Assembly: GCA_947625475.1 (NCBI GenBank)
Contig: CANQOL010000006.1
Coordinates: 35,035 to 99,034 of the forward strand
DNA: 64,000 nt
Source of the DNA: an uncultured Acetatifactor sp.
GTDB lineage: Bacteria; Bacillota; Clostridia; Lachnospirales; Lachnospiraceae
Direction of reading: 5' to 3'
Below are positions 34,808 to 42,858 of the stretch, in pieces. How positions within the stretch are numbered: position 1 is the stretch's first letter; every line of letters starts with the position of its first letter. The notes beneath the pieces were generated by a model. That model worked only from the letters and a program-made list of their open reading frames with translations, searched no databases and was not told the origin of the DNA. Both the position numbers and the translations under genes were made by a program.

Positions 34808-35443
34808 TCACAGATATTCCTCCGGCTTTCCCTTCTTCTCCTTCTCCAGCGTGAGCTCCATCCCTGCGATCTCCAGGACAAGATGATCCTTGTCCGTAAA
34901 TTTATATCCGCAGTCGTAGTCCGCGCTGACCTCACCCACCAGAGGCAGGGAGACGGATAAATACAGCGTCAGAGTCTCCTTGTCCTTCTTCTCGTAGGTC
35001 ATCGTCAGGAGCTGCTTCGATTTCGAGGCGGCTATGATCAGCTGCCCGTCCTTTGTAAAGACAAACCGGTTATTGTCCGAAAGCTCCGAAAGCGCGTAAT
35101 TTAATGCCGAATCCGCCGCATCGCTCAGATCCAGCCCCTTGACGCTCACCTGTGCGCCGCTGATCTCCCCGATCTTCCACACCCCCGGCAGAGTCTTGCG
35201 GTTTCCCAGGATCACCGCGATCAACGCCACGGCCAAAATCAGAACCGCCGCAGGAATCGCCGCTTTCAGAATTCGCTTTCCGTTCCCATGGGACTCCTTC
35301 GGAGCGGAGGGGCCTGAATACGAAGCTGCCCCTCCGCCTGTTCCGTTGGACTGGGCGGCGACGCCTCCGGGCATGGTTTTCCCGCACTTCGGGCAGAATT
35401 TTACGCCGTCCGGCGCCTGATTTCCACAGTTTGGACAAAACAT
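34808..35443 (-). CDS. Zinc-ribbon, single-pass membrane protein
   Basis: The 211-residue protein begins MFCPNCGNQAPDGVKFCPKC, a double-CxxC zinc ribbon. A Gly/Ser/Pro linker follows, then one transmembrane segment (about 57-80, AAIPAAVLILAVALIAVIL) and an extracytoplasmic domain of about 130 residues rich in beta-type sequence, of unknown function. This layout (cytoplasmic ribbon, TM, outer domain) is common in Firmicutes. ATG 35443 is preferred; a TTG four codons upstream is possible. The neighbours share the same ribbon. Confidence 0.75.
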   Translation of the reverse strand: MFCPNCGNQAPDGVKFCPKCGKTMPGGVAAQSNGTGGGAASYSGPSAPKESHGNGKRILKAAIPAAVLILAVALIAVILGNRKTLPGVWKIGEISGAQVSVKGLDLSDAADSALNYALSELSDNNRFVFTKDGQLIIAASKSKQLLTMTYEKKDKETLTLYLSVSLPLVGEVSADYDCGYKFTDKDHLVLEIAGMELTLEKEKKGKPEEYL

Positions 35444-35549
35444 AATTTCCAATACCTCTCTTTTCTTTTAAGCTGGCCTTTCCTTATGGTTTCTTACTTA
35501 CATTTTCTTTTTCCATAAGATCTCCTGTATTTTCAAGCTGCAGTTGCTC

Positions 35550-36136
35550 TTACTTCATCACAAAATTGATCTTCGGATAAGTGTATTTTACATATTCGAT
35601 CGCGTTGTCCGTCCATCCATCTCCCAAATACACGGTTTCCAGACTGGAACAGCCGTTAAACATGTATTCCATATCCTCCACGCTGCCCGTGTCAAAGCTG
35701 CTTAAATCCAACTCTGTAAGACCGGAACAGTCACCAAACATACCCCCCATATCCTCCACTCTGCCCGTGTCAAAGCTGCTTAAATCCAGGCTGGTTGCCC
35801 CAGATTCCGTAACCGATACTATTTTATCTCTCAATCTGTCCGCTTTTTGCACCGGAGATGTCCACCAGAGAATACCTACAACTAAAATCACAACCCCTAT
35901 GACACCCACCACCGAGGCCAGAATGATTTTCCCCTTTTTTTCGGCTTCTTTCCCTTTTTCTCTTCGCCAGCGGACTGCTTTCCTGCCATGGCCGCAGAAT
36001 CTGACGCCTGGTCTATACTTCCCGGCTTTCCTGTGAGATTACTCTTTTCTGTACCCGCATTTTCAATGGCGTTCCCGCATTTCGGACAGAATTTTACGCC
36101 GTCCGGCACCTGACTTCCACAGTTTGAACAAAACAT
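35550..36136 (-). pseudogene. Zinc-ribbon / BspA-like (DUF285) protein split by a frameshift
   Basis: The first frame (36136 down to 35897) encodes a zinc ribbon (MFCSNCGSQVPDGVKFCPKC) and a linker ending in KKGKKPKKRGK. The second frame (to 35550) continues KGKIILASVVGVIGVVILVVG, a transmembrane segment, then two DUF285 repeats (TSLDLSSFDTGRVEDMGGMF and ELDLSSFDTGSVEDMEYMF). The frames join by a -1 shift at a run of seven A followed by GGGG (35932-35942). A read with one more A, or -1 slippage on A-AAA-AAA, restores a protein of about 195 residues. It is either a true frameshift mutation, a sequencing error or programmed slippage. Confidence 0.65.
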
Positions 36137-36175
36137 GATTCCCAACACCTCTCTTCTTTTTTGGCTGCCTTTTCT

Positions 36176-36568
36176 TTATGGTTTCTTACTTACATTTTCC
36201 ATTTCCATATTTTCCAAAAGACTTAACAAACCCTTATACTTGTGAATATGACACTTACCCTCTATCCATATAACCACACACCATAGAAGTGCAAACAATA
36301 TTACGGCAAAGGCAATACAACTAACCGTTTCCTGCCCCAAGAAACTAAGATCTAACTCCTTAGTCGCTGTGGTAAACGTATTGAATACGATACTGACCAT
36401 TGGAAACAGCAGGTTCATATTCTCACTGTCGCTGACATCTTCCTTTAGTGATATTATAGCCGCCTGTCTTTCCTCTTCAGACCAGCCCGCCAATTCCTTT
36501 TTCACTTCATTCAGATGTTTGCTGACCTTATCACTTCCTATTTTCAGTTTTTTATAATAATCATTCAT
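36176..36568 (-). CDS. Small membrane protein of unknown function
   Basis: The 130-residue protein starts MNDYYKKLKIGSDKVSKHLN and has an amphipathic, charged N-terminal half. Two hydrophobic segments follow (about 65-80 and 86-107, TVSCIAFAVILFALLWCVVIWI). ATG 36568 is the first start after the preceding gene's stop at 36582 with a plausible site. No family recognised. It belongs to the zinc-ribbon cluster by position. Confidence 0.6.
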   Translation of the reverse strand: MNDYYKKLKIGSDKVSKHLNEVKKELAGWSEEERQAAIISLKEDVSDSENMNLLFPMVSIVFNTFTTATKELDLSFLGQETVSCIAFAVILFALLWCVVIWIEGKCHIHKYKGLLSLLENMEMENVSKKP

Positions 36569-36581
36569 ATCTATTTTCCTC

Positions 36582-37007
36582 TCAATCCAGTTTATTCCCG
36601 CAGCTTGTGCAGAACACGGTTCCCTCCTGGTAGGGCGTGCCGCATTTACTGCAGACCTTCTGGCCGGACGCTCCCCCCTGGAACAGAGGGACCAGTTTTT
36701 CTCCGCACTTGTTGCAGAACGCGCTGTCCAGCACAAGGATATTCCCGCACTTTTCACATTTGCGAAGTCCCTGGACTGCCAGCCTCCGTTTTCCGTAAAA
36801 CTCCGTATCCTGTGCGACTCTGACCAGTTCCTCCATATATTCCCCATAGGGAGTTCCCTTGGCATCCTCCACCGTATTCTTCTCGGCGTAGACGCGGCCG
36901 ATATTCAGATATATCTCCTGCTGCTTTGACGCCAGCGAAGCAAGCTGCCTGTCGCACTCCGCCACCTCCGGGTTCTCCTGCTGAGTTTTCCTGTCAAACA
37001 TTCCCAT
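36582..37007 (-). CDS. Double zinc-ribbon protein
   Basis: The 141-residue soluble protein has a helical N-terminal half (residues 1-75). Two C-terminal zinc ribbons follow: CEKCGNILVLDSAFCNKCGEKL and CSKCGTPYQEGTVFCTSCGNKL, each CxxC-x10-15-CxxC. GGAGGG precedes ATG 37007. Its two ribbons resemble those of the membrane proteins at 34808 and 35550, so the cluster may form one assembly, but no function is known. Confidence 0.75.
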   Translation of the reverse strand: MGMFDRKTQQENPEVAECDRQLASLASKQQEIYLNIGRVYAEKNTVEDAKGTPYGEYMEELVRVAQDTEFYGKRRLAVQGLRKCEKCGNILVLDSAFCNKCGEKLVPLFQGGASGQKVCSKCGTPYQEGTVFCTSCGNKLD

Positions 37008-37060
37008 CTCTTTTTCCCTCCGTCATTTTGTAAATTTGCAAAAGCATAGGTTTACAAATT

Positions 37061-37693
37061 CTAAACAAGATAGGTTTCTGTATTCTTTGTATCTTCTTCC
37101 AGCTTCCTTGCTTTCGCGTAGAACGTTCCCTCCGACATTTTACAGGCTTCCGCCGCTTGTTTTAACGTGATTTTTTTCTTTCTCCAGGCGCTGTGTACCT
37201 CCTGGAAGCAATCCGGAGGCGGCAGCTCCGGCCTGCCGAATTTAACCCCTCTCGCCTTTGCCGCGGCGATCCCCTCCGCCTGTCTCTGACGGATATTCAC
37301 GCGTTCATTCTCCGCCGCATAAGAGAACAGCGTCAGCACGATGTCGCTGATCAACGTCCCCAGCAGGTTCTTCTCCCGCCTTGTGTCCAAGAGCGGCATA
37401 TCAATCACGACTATATCCGCACCCTTTTCCTTAGTGATGATGCGCCACTGCTCATTCAAGGCGGCATAATTGCGCCCCAATCGGTCTATGGACTTCACGA
37501 ACAGCACCGCACCGTTGTCCAGCTTTTTCAGCAATTTCTTATACTGTGGTCGATTGAAGTCCTCACCGGAAAATTTGTCCATATAGATGTTTTTCTCCGG
37601 GACGCCCATCTCAAGCAGGGCAATACGCTGCCTATCCTCGTTCTGCTCCCTTGTGGATACCCTCATATATCCGTAAACTTTTGCATTTTCCAT
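37061..37693 (-). CDS. Serine recombinase (resolvase/invertase family)
   Basis: The 210-residue protein has the resolvase catalytic domain with Ser13 (YMRVSTREQNEDRQ), the SIDRLGRNY segment carrying the conserved Arg pair, the E-helix region (AAENERVNIRQRQAEGIAAAKARG) and a C-terminal helix-turn-helix (ITLKQAAEACKMSEGTFYAKARK). It is the size of Tn3 resolvases and DNA invertases. No transposase or obvious res/inversion site lies nearby. GGAGGTAGGATATG marks the start. Confidence 0.9.
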   Translation of the reverse strand: MENAKVYGYMRVSTREQNEDRQRIALLEMGVPEKNIYMDKFSGEDFNRPQYKKLLKKLDNGAVLFVKSIDRLGRNYAALNEQWRIITKEKGADIVVIDMPLLDTRREKNLLGTLISDIVLTLFSYAAENERVNIRQRQAEGIAAAKARGVKFGRPELPPPDCFQEVHSAWRKKKITLKQAAEACKMSEGTFYAKARKLEEDTKNTETYLV

Positions 37694-37789
37694 ATCCTAC
37701 CTCCGTAAAAAACTTTGTCGTGCAAACTTTCCTCCTTGCGGTGGCATTTTAATTTGAGGTTGTCCGATAACTGCCAAACTGCTTGAATG

Positions 37790-37820
37790 AAAAAAAGGAC
37801 TGCTGGCCGCAATCCCTTTT
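37790..37820 (-). terminator. Terminator of the small membrane gene at 37858
   Basis: GGATTGC/GCAGTCC stem (one G-U pair) followed on the minus strand by seven T. The remaining 90 bases before the serine recombinase start show nothing further. Confidence 0.75.
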
Positions 37821-37857
37821 TCATTCTGATATTCCATTAACCTGTTGAACCTGATAT

Positions 37858-38052
37858 TTATTTCTTTTTCGCTCCCTGAACGGCTCTGATAACCGCGCAG
37901 ACCGCATTTCCAAGCAATCCAACCCAAAGTACCATCGCTGAAACGGAAATCACATCAAGATTCATATCTCCAAACACCGCTGCCGTCAAGGCAATCACCG
38001 CAAAAACCTGAACAATTAAAAAGAGGATTTGTACCACATAAACTTTATCCAT
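37858..38052 (-). CDS. Small two-helix membrane protein (64 aa)
   Basis: The product starts MDKVYVVQILFLIVQVFAVI and has two hydrophobic segments and a positive tail (VQGAKKK). GGGAGGTACAATAATCT precedes the ATG, and a terminator follows, so this looks like a real one-gene unit. No family recognised. Confidence 0.6.
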   Translation of the reverse strand: MDKVYVVQILFLIVQVFAVIALTAAVFGDMNLDVISVSAMVLWVGLLGNAVCAVIRAVQGAKKK

Positions 38053-38222
38053 AGATTATTGTACCTCCCTTGCGAACTTCGATTGCTGTTTCCATTATAA
38101 CTTATTGATAAAAGTGTGTCAACGATCGGCGGCTTGCCAATTTGACCCCCATTTGACGGTGATTTGCTTATTTTACGGCCAGAATGGATACCAAATTTAC
38201 GGCCGTCAGACCCAAAAGAAAA

Positions 38223-38268
38223 CCCCCGGGAAACTCCAGGCTTTGTAAAAGCCAATAGTTTCCGGGGG
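38223..38268 (-). terminator. Compound hairpin terminator of the 38306-38904 unit
   Basis: Outer stem CCCCCGG/CCGGGGG, middle stem AAACT/AGTTT, inner stem GGCTTT/AAAGCC, followed on the minus strand by TTTTCTTTT. The architecture and inner sequence match the hairpin at 34345-34402, with compensatory changes in the middle stem. Confidence 0.75.
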
Positions 38269-38305
38269 CATTCCCACACTGTGAATCTGGAACGGATATA
38301 GGGCG

Positions 38306-38524
38306 CTAGAAAAGTTTTTTCAGAGCGCTCACTGCGGCGCCGGCCTTGTTCAGGGAGACCTTTCCCTTGACCCCGGCCACAATCTTGTCCACGACGTCCG
38401 CCGGCAGCTTTACGCCCAGAACCTTCTCCACAGTCTTTACGGGCTCCTTCTGAAACTGCTCCAACAGCTTCTCGTCCTTTGTGATCTTGTCCACTACCTG
38501 GGTGATCTGTTCCTTGATGTCCAT
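38306..38524 (-). CDS. Conserved small protein, possible Nif11/NHLP-leader-like (72 aa)
   Basis: The product reads MDIKEQITQVVDKITKDEKL, continuing with LEQFQKEPVKTVEKVLGVKLPADVVDKIVAGVKGK, and ends in SALKKLF. The pattern of an amphipathic helix with a central FQKxPVKTVEKxLGVxLP segment resembles nitrile-hydratase-like leader peptides, but no modifying enzyme is nearby and there is no GG cleavage site, so a leader role is not supported. It is 11 bp downstream of the DUF1508 gene and shares its terminator. Confidence 0.65.
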   Translation of the reverse strand: MDIKEQITQVVDKITKDEKLLEQFQKEPVKTVEKVLGVKLPADVVDKIVAGVKGKVSLNKAGAAVSALKKLF

Positions 38525-38535
38525 TTTCCTTCTCC

Positions 38536-38904
38536 TTACTGCTCTACGATTTGAGGATCGGGCGCGTTCCTTTTCACGGACTCCACGCCGTTCTTGCAGC
38601 TGGCCATGGTCTTGTAGCCCTCGCTGACCGCGATAATCTGGCCGTTGGTGGCCTTCAGGCGAAAGCGGTACTCCCCTGCCTTGTCGGTGTAGAGCTCAAA
38701 CTTGGGGTTCTTCTCCACTGCGTACCCCTCCACCGTCTGATCCTCCACAGCCGCCTCAGGAGCGTTCTTGGCCACGCTGGCGATCCCGTTCCTGCAGGCC
38801 GCCTCGGAAGCGTAGACCTGGGAGGAAGCGATGATCTGGCCGTTGGTTGCCAGCAGATCGAACTTAAAGCCGGAGTTGGTTGCCTTCATTGCGTATTTTC
38901 CCAT
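38536..38904 (-). CDS. DUF1508 (YegP-type) protein, two repeats
   Basis: The 122-residue protein contains two copies of the DUF1508 unit, each with F(D/R)L(L/K)ATNGQIIA(S/V)S and CxNGxxSV (residues about 13-47 and 75-115). YegP-type proteins are small, sometimes stress-induced, and of unknown biochemical role. GGAGG precedes the start. It is transcribed with the 72-residue protein. Confidence 0.9.
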   Translation of the reverse strand: MGKYAMKATNSGFKFDLLATNGQIIASSQVYASEAACRNGIASVAKNAPEAAVEDQTVEGYAVEKNPKFELYTDKAGEYRFRLKATNGQIIAVSEGYKTMASCKNGVESVKRNAPDPQIVEQ

Positions 38905-38967
38905 GACAGAAATACCTCCTGTATATGATTTGTCTCTATTTTACTACAGGATAATTGAAATTTCAAT

Positions 38968-39552
38968 TTATTCCCGCATATTTTTCACAAAAACTGCATA
39001 TTTTTGCACAATCGCTTCCACCATCCGAAGCTCCTGGGGATAAATACAGTTGGGAATCCTGCCCTCCTCCACCAGTGAGATACACTCCGGGAAGGGGAAC
39101 CAGGCCACCGCCTCCACCTCGCTCTCCTGGAGAGAAAACTCCTCCGGCTCCCGGTCCAGCCACATGAAATAGACCCGGCTCACCTGACAGTCCCGGAAGG
39201 GCTCCCCGTAAAAGACCGTCTCATAAAAAATATCCCTCTGGCCGCAGTAGAAAAGCTCCTGGGGGCCGGCCTCCACACCCAGTTCCTCCTTCAGCTCCCG
39301 AAGGGCGGAGGGGATATAATCCTCTCCCGCCGGGATATGCCCCGCGCTGGAGATGTCATAGCACCCCGGGAAGGAGTCCTTGTCCCTGCTGCGCTTCTGG
39401 AGCAGGATCTGGAGGCGCCCCTGCTTCTCCCGCAGAATCCACACATGGGAGGTGCGGTGCCGGATTCCCAGCCGGTGGGCCCTGCTTCGCTCCACCCTCT
39501 CCCCTGTGGGCATCCCCTCTTCATCTACCACATCCAGCCATTCCTCGCTCAT
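38968..39552 (-). CDS. NUDIX hydrolase (isopentenyl-diphosphate isomerase-like subgroup)
   Basis: From ATG 39552 the protein starts MSEEWLDVVDEEGMPTGERV. It has the NUDIX box GHIPAGEDYIPSALRELKEELGV (G5xEx7REUxEExGU with the GHIP start) and the RxSxxxHRLGIRHRTSHVWI segment seen in the IDI-like NUDIX group. The substrate is unknown. Upstream in-frame ATGs at 39561 and 39636 exist, but the family usually begins at the chosen position; no site is strong. Confidence 0.85.
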   Translation of the reverse strand: MSEEWLDVVDEEGMPTGERVERSRAHRLGIRHRTSHVWILREKQGRLQILLQKRSRDKDSFPGCYDISSAGHIPAGEDYIPSALRELKEELGVEAGPQELFYCGQRDIFYETVFYGEPFRDCQVSRVYFMWLDREPEEFSLQESEVEAVAWFPFPECISLVEEGRIPNCIYPQELRMVEAIVQKYAVFVKNMRE

Positions 39553-39701
39553 CTCACACATCCAGCCATTCCCTTTCCCGCCGACAGCCCGCCCTTCCCA
39601 TAGCTGCCCTGACTCCTTATCGTCCTGCCATTCCATCCCCGCTCAGCTTCCGGCCGGTTATCCGAGTCAAAATCGTCACCCGGCCTTCCGGCAGGCTCTT
39701 C

Positions 39702-40088
39702 TCACAGCTCATCCATCCCGGTGCCCCGGGTGAGACGCCGCAGGAAGGTCTCCGGATCCTTTTTCATGTCCAGCATGGTGCGGAAGGCGTTCAGCACCAT
39801 GGTCTCCTTGTTGCAGGCGTCTGGATTCTTGCCGATCTCACGGATCAGGTTGTACCGGTCCATCTGCCACACGTACAGATCCGTCAGGGCATAGCCCCGG
39901 CATTTGGCCTCATCCAGAAGGCTGTGGTGATCCAGATAGTACATCCACTCCTTCATCAGCTCCCCGTCTGGCACCAGCTCCGCCCACAGGCTGTCGATAA
40001 ATTCCCTGCTCTTCCCCGCATATTCCCCCAAGTCTACCAGCCCCTGGTAGGCCAGAATCCTTCTGGCGTCATACACAATCCCGCCCAT
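39702..40088 (-). CDS. Conserved hypothetical protein (128 aa)
   Basis: From ATG 40088, preceded by AGGAGGGATGAGCAT, the product starts MGGIVYDARRILAYQGLVDL. It is soluble and largely helical, with an LDHHSLLDEAKCRGYALTDLYVWQMDRYN segment and an Arg-rich end. No family recognised. Same strand as the NUDIX gene and 149 bp upstream of it. Confidence 0.65.
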   Translation of the reverse strand: MGGIVYDARRILAYQGLVDLGEYAGKSREFIDSLWAELVPDGELMKEWMYYLDHHSLLDEAKCRGYALTDLYVWQMDRYNLIREIGKNPDACNKETMVLNAFRTMLDMKKDPETFLRRLTRGTGMDEL

Positions 40089-40222
40089 ATGCTCATCCCT
40101 CCTAAGACACTGCCCTGCATACAGGGATACACCTCCTTCATTATATGGCAAGCCCACCCCAGGCGCAACTTATTTTTCAGGGAAACTGCCTGTAAAATTT
40201 TCAGAAGCCCACACAAAAACCG

Positions 40223-40269
40223 CAAAAAAACTGCGCCAGGCAGCTTTTACACTGTCTCGCGCAGTTTTA
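40223..40269 (-). terminator. Terminator of the ABC importer operon
   Basis: AAACTGCGC/GCGCAGTTT stem with a partly paired internal loop, followed on the minus strand by seven T. Confidence 0.8.
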
Positions 40270-40302
40270 AAATTTGCTCTTATGCTTTCAGAAAGCGATT
40301 GC

Positions 40303-41838
40303 TTACTTTGTAGCCTTCCAAGCGTCGTACTGCTTCTGGAACTCAGCCAGGACATCCTGGTAACCGGCCTCATCCAGGGCTGCCTGATAAGCAGCGATGG
40401 TGGAGTCTACGTCAGCAGAAGCAACGCCGCCGTTCTCCAGAACGAAGCCGTACTCTTCAAACACGTTCTTGCAGGCGGTAAACTGAGCGTCTACAGGAGC
40501 CTTGTCGAAACGGAATCCGGCTGCGCAGGAAACATTGGCACCGCCGTTGAAGTCCTTGTACAGGTCAGCCTTGTTGGCAGGCTCGCTGGTCAGCGGGGTC
40601 ACGATGGTAGCGGAAGCAGACTCCCACATAGAGTGGTTGTAGTTGGTTCCCAGACCCTCCTGCACATCGGCGCTCTGCTCAACATGGTTAACGCCGTTTT
40701 CGTCAGCAACATAGATGAAGTCCTCGCCCTCGATACCGAAGGTGTACAGATCAGCCAGATGGCTGTCGGTGTACAGCAGGCCCATGAAGTCGATACAAGC
40801 CTTTACCTGCTCGTCGCTGCTGTTAGCGGTGATCGCATAGCAGGAACCCAGAGCGGAGGTGGAGTGAGCCCATCTCTGCGTAGCGGGAACCATAACAACT
40901 TCCTGATTGTAACGGGAATTGGCCTCAGCGTTTACAGGGATGTCGGTCCACCAGGAGAAGCCCCAATCCTGGGACTGGGTGGTTGTATCGGTGGTAACCT
41001 TGGTCACATCGTCCTCGGAGATGTAGCCGGCCTCGGCCCACTTAGCCATCAGAGTACAGAACTCCTTGTACTCGTCGGTCAGGACGGTATCCACAACGGA
41101 ATCACTCTGTCTGTCAACAGCTACAAAGTTAGCGGAAGCGTCGGCAGTGAAGAAATCGAAGCGGTCAATGTACCATCTGTAGAACATAGCGGTCTTCTGG
41201 GTCAGGTACGGATACTTCAGGCCTTCTGCCTTGCAGTCAGCCAGGAACGGCTCGATGTCGGCCAGCTTCGTCACGGAAGACAGATCCCAGCCGTACTTGT
41301 CAACCAGGTCCTTGCGGGCCATGATGTCGTAGCCTTCCACATTGTCCTTGTACACAGGGATGAAGTAAATTCTTCCGTTGTACTTGGTGGCATCCCACTG
41401 TCCCTCATCCATAGAGGTGTAGAGGGGAGTGCCGGGAAGCAGATCGGTGATGTCCTTCACCGCGTTCTTGGGAACCAGATCGTTGGTGCCCACAGTCCCC
41501 TGCCAGGAAGCGGTCCACAGCAGGTTGATCTCGTTGTTGGCCAGGGACAGGTTCACCTTGTCGCCGTACTCGCCGGACGCGATATCGGTCAGGTTGATCT
41601 GAACGTTGATCTTGTCCTTGATGTACTCGTTGATGGCGTCCTGAACCTTCTTCGTCTGTTCCGTATTCACGGTAGGCAGATTGAAGCAGGCTCTGGTCAC
41701 ATTGATGGTTACAGTACCGTCGGCAGCAGTGCCGCCGGCACTCTGTGAGGCTCCGGAATCGCCCTTGCCGCATCCGGTCAGCATGGTTGCTGCCATCACG
41801 CCGGCAAGTGCCAGAGCCAAGAGCTTTTTCACTCTCAT
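40303..41838 (-). CDS. ABC importer substrate-binding lipoprotein
   Basis: The 511-residue protein has a lipoprotein signal (MRVKKLLALALAGVMAATML, lipobox LTGC with Cys at 23) and the two-lobed family 1 solute-binding fold, with DUF3502-like C-terminal features. This type binds oligosaccharides in LplABC-like systems. The ribosome binding site GGGAGGACTATCAAA is strong. It is the last gene of a permease-permease-binding protein operon, ends in a clear terminator, and would be the most abundant product. Confidence 0.92.
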   Translation of the reverse strand: MRVKKLLALALAGVMAATMLTGCGKGDSGASQSAGGTAADGTVTINVTRACFNLPTVNTEQTKKVQDAINEYIKDKINVQINLTDIASGEYGDKVNLSLANNEINLLWTASWQGTVGTNDLVPKNAVKDITDLLPGTPLYTSMDEGQWDATKYNGRIYFIPVYKDNVEGYDIMARKDLVDKYGWDLSSVTKLADIEPFLADCKAEGLKYPYLTQKTAMFYRWYIDRFDFFTADASANFVAVDRQSDSVVDTVLTDEYKEFCTLMAKWAEAGYISEDDVTKVTTDTTTQSQDWGFSWWTDIPVNAEANSRYNQEVVMVPATQRWAHSTSALGSCYAITANSSDEQVKACIDFMGLLYTDSHLADLYTFGIEGEDFIYVADENGVNHVEQSADVQEGLGTNYNHSMWESASATIVTPLTSEPANKADLYKDFNGGANVSCAAGFRFDKAPVDAQFTACKNVFEEYGFVLENGGVASADVDSTIAAYQAALDEAGYQDVLAEFQKQYDAWKATK

Positions 41839-41907
41839 TTTGATAGTCCTCCCTTTTAAAAGATTTATTTCTAATCCTCCACACTATTGTGTCGGATTGA
41901 AACCGGT

Positions 41908-42837
41908 TTAACCCTTCACGGAACCGACCGTGAGGCCCTTGACAAAGTACTTCTGGAAGAACGGATACACCACCATGATGGGTCCGATTACGATCAGCAC
42001 AGTAGCCATTGTCGAGGAATACTGAGGAATGTTGCCTCCCATGGCCGCCCTCGCGCTGGCGGGCACATTGGAGTTGTTGAGAAGGAACTCAATGCTCTTC
42101 TGGATGTTGACCAAAAGGAGCTGCAGAGGCTTCTTCTCGTTGCTGGTGATGTACAGCAGAGCGTTCTGCCAGTCGTTCCAGTAGGCTGTGGCCATCATGA
42201 AGCCCACGGCCGCCAGGGACGGCTTCAGCAGGGGAAGCGTGATCTGGAAGAAGGTGCGGTACTCTCCCGCCCCGTCGATCTTGGCCGCCTCCATGAGCTC
42301 GCTGGGTATACTGTTGACGATATAGGTTCGCAGGATAATCACATTCATGGTGGACACGCACAGGGGCAGGATCAGAAGCCAAAGGCTGTCCTTCAGTCCG
42401 TAATAGGAGGTAAATACAATGTAGCCGGAGAGCTGTCCTCCGTTGAACAGCATGGGGATCAGCAGAAACACGGACAAAAACTTTGCCAGCCTGAACTCGG
42501 GGCGGCTGATGGCGTAAGCGAACATGCTCATCACCAGAAGGCCCAGGGCGGTGCCCGCCACCGTGATAAAGATGGTCACCCCGTAGGACACCAGGAGCTG
42601 TTTGCCGTAGCGGAGCACGGAATTCATACCCGCCAGGGACCACTTCTCCGGGAAGAAGCTGAAACCGTTTGCGTTGATGGCCGCCTCATCGGTGAAGGCG
42701 GCGATAATCACCAGCACCACCGGCAGGGCACAGAACAAGGTATACAGCAGGAGGAAGAATCCCAATATGTACTGGCCGATGCCTTTTTTCTCTTTTCTGG
42801 AGGGCGCCAGGTCGGCGTTTGCTTTTTTCTTACTCAT
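41908..42837 (-). CDS. ABC sugar importer permease, LplC-like
   Basis: The 309-residue inner membrane protein has six predicted helices and the EAA loop ELMEAAKIDGAGEYRTFFQITLPLLKPSLA, the site that contacts the ATPase. Its C-terminus ends QKYFVKGLTVGSVKG, typical of the MalG/LplC class. It lies 21 bp after the other permease gene. Confidence 0.93.
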   Translation of the reverse strand: MSKKKANADLAPSRKEKKGIGQYILGFFLLLYTLFCALPVVLVIIAAFTDEAAINANGFSFFPEKWSLAGMNSVLRYGKQLLVSYGVTIFITVAGTALGLLVMSMFAYAISRPEFRLAKFLSVFLLIPMLFNGGQLSGYIVFTSYYGLKDSLWLLILPLCVSTMNVIILRTYIVNSIPSELMEAAKIDGAGEYRTFFQITLPLLKPSLAAVGFMMATAYWNDWQNALLYITSNEKKPLQLLLVNIQKSIEFLLNNSNVPASARAAMGGNIPQYSSTMATVLIVIGPIMVVYPFFQKYFVKGLTVGSVKG

Positions 42838-42858
42838 CTCGATCTTCTCCCCCTTCCC

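Noticed and set aside
38306..38524. RiPP precursor with its maturation cluster
   Set aside because: The small protein is faintly leader-like, but there is no modifying enzyme, protease or transporter nearby and its partner is DUF1508.
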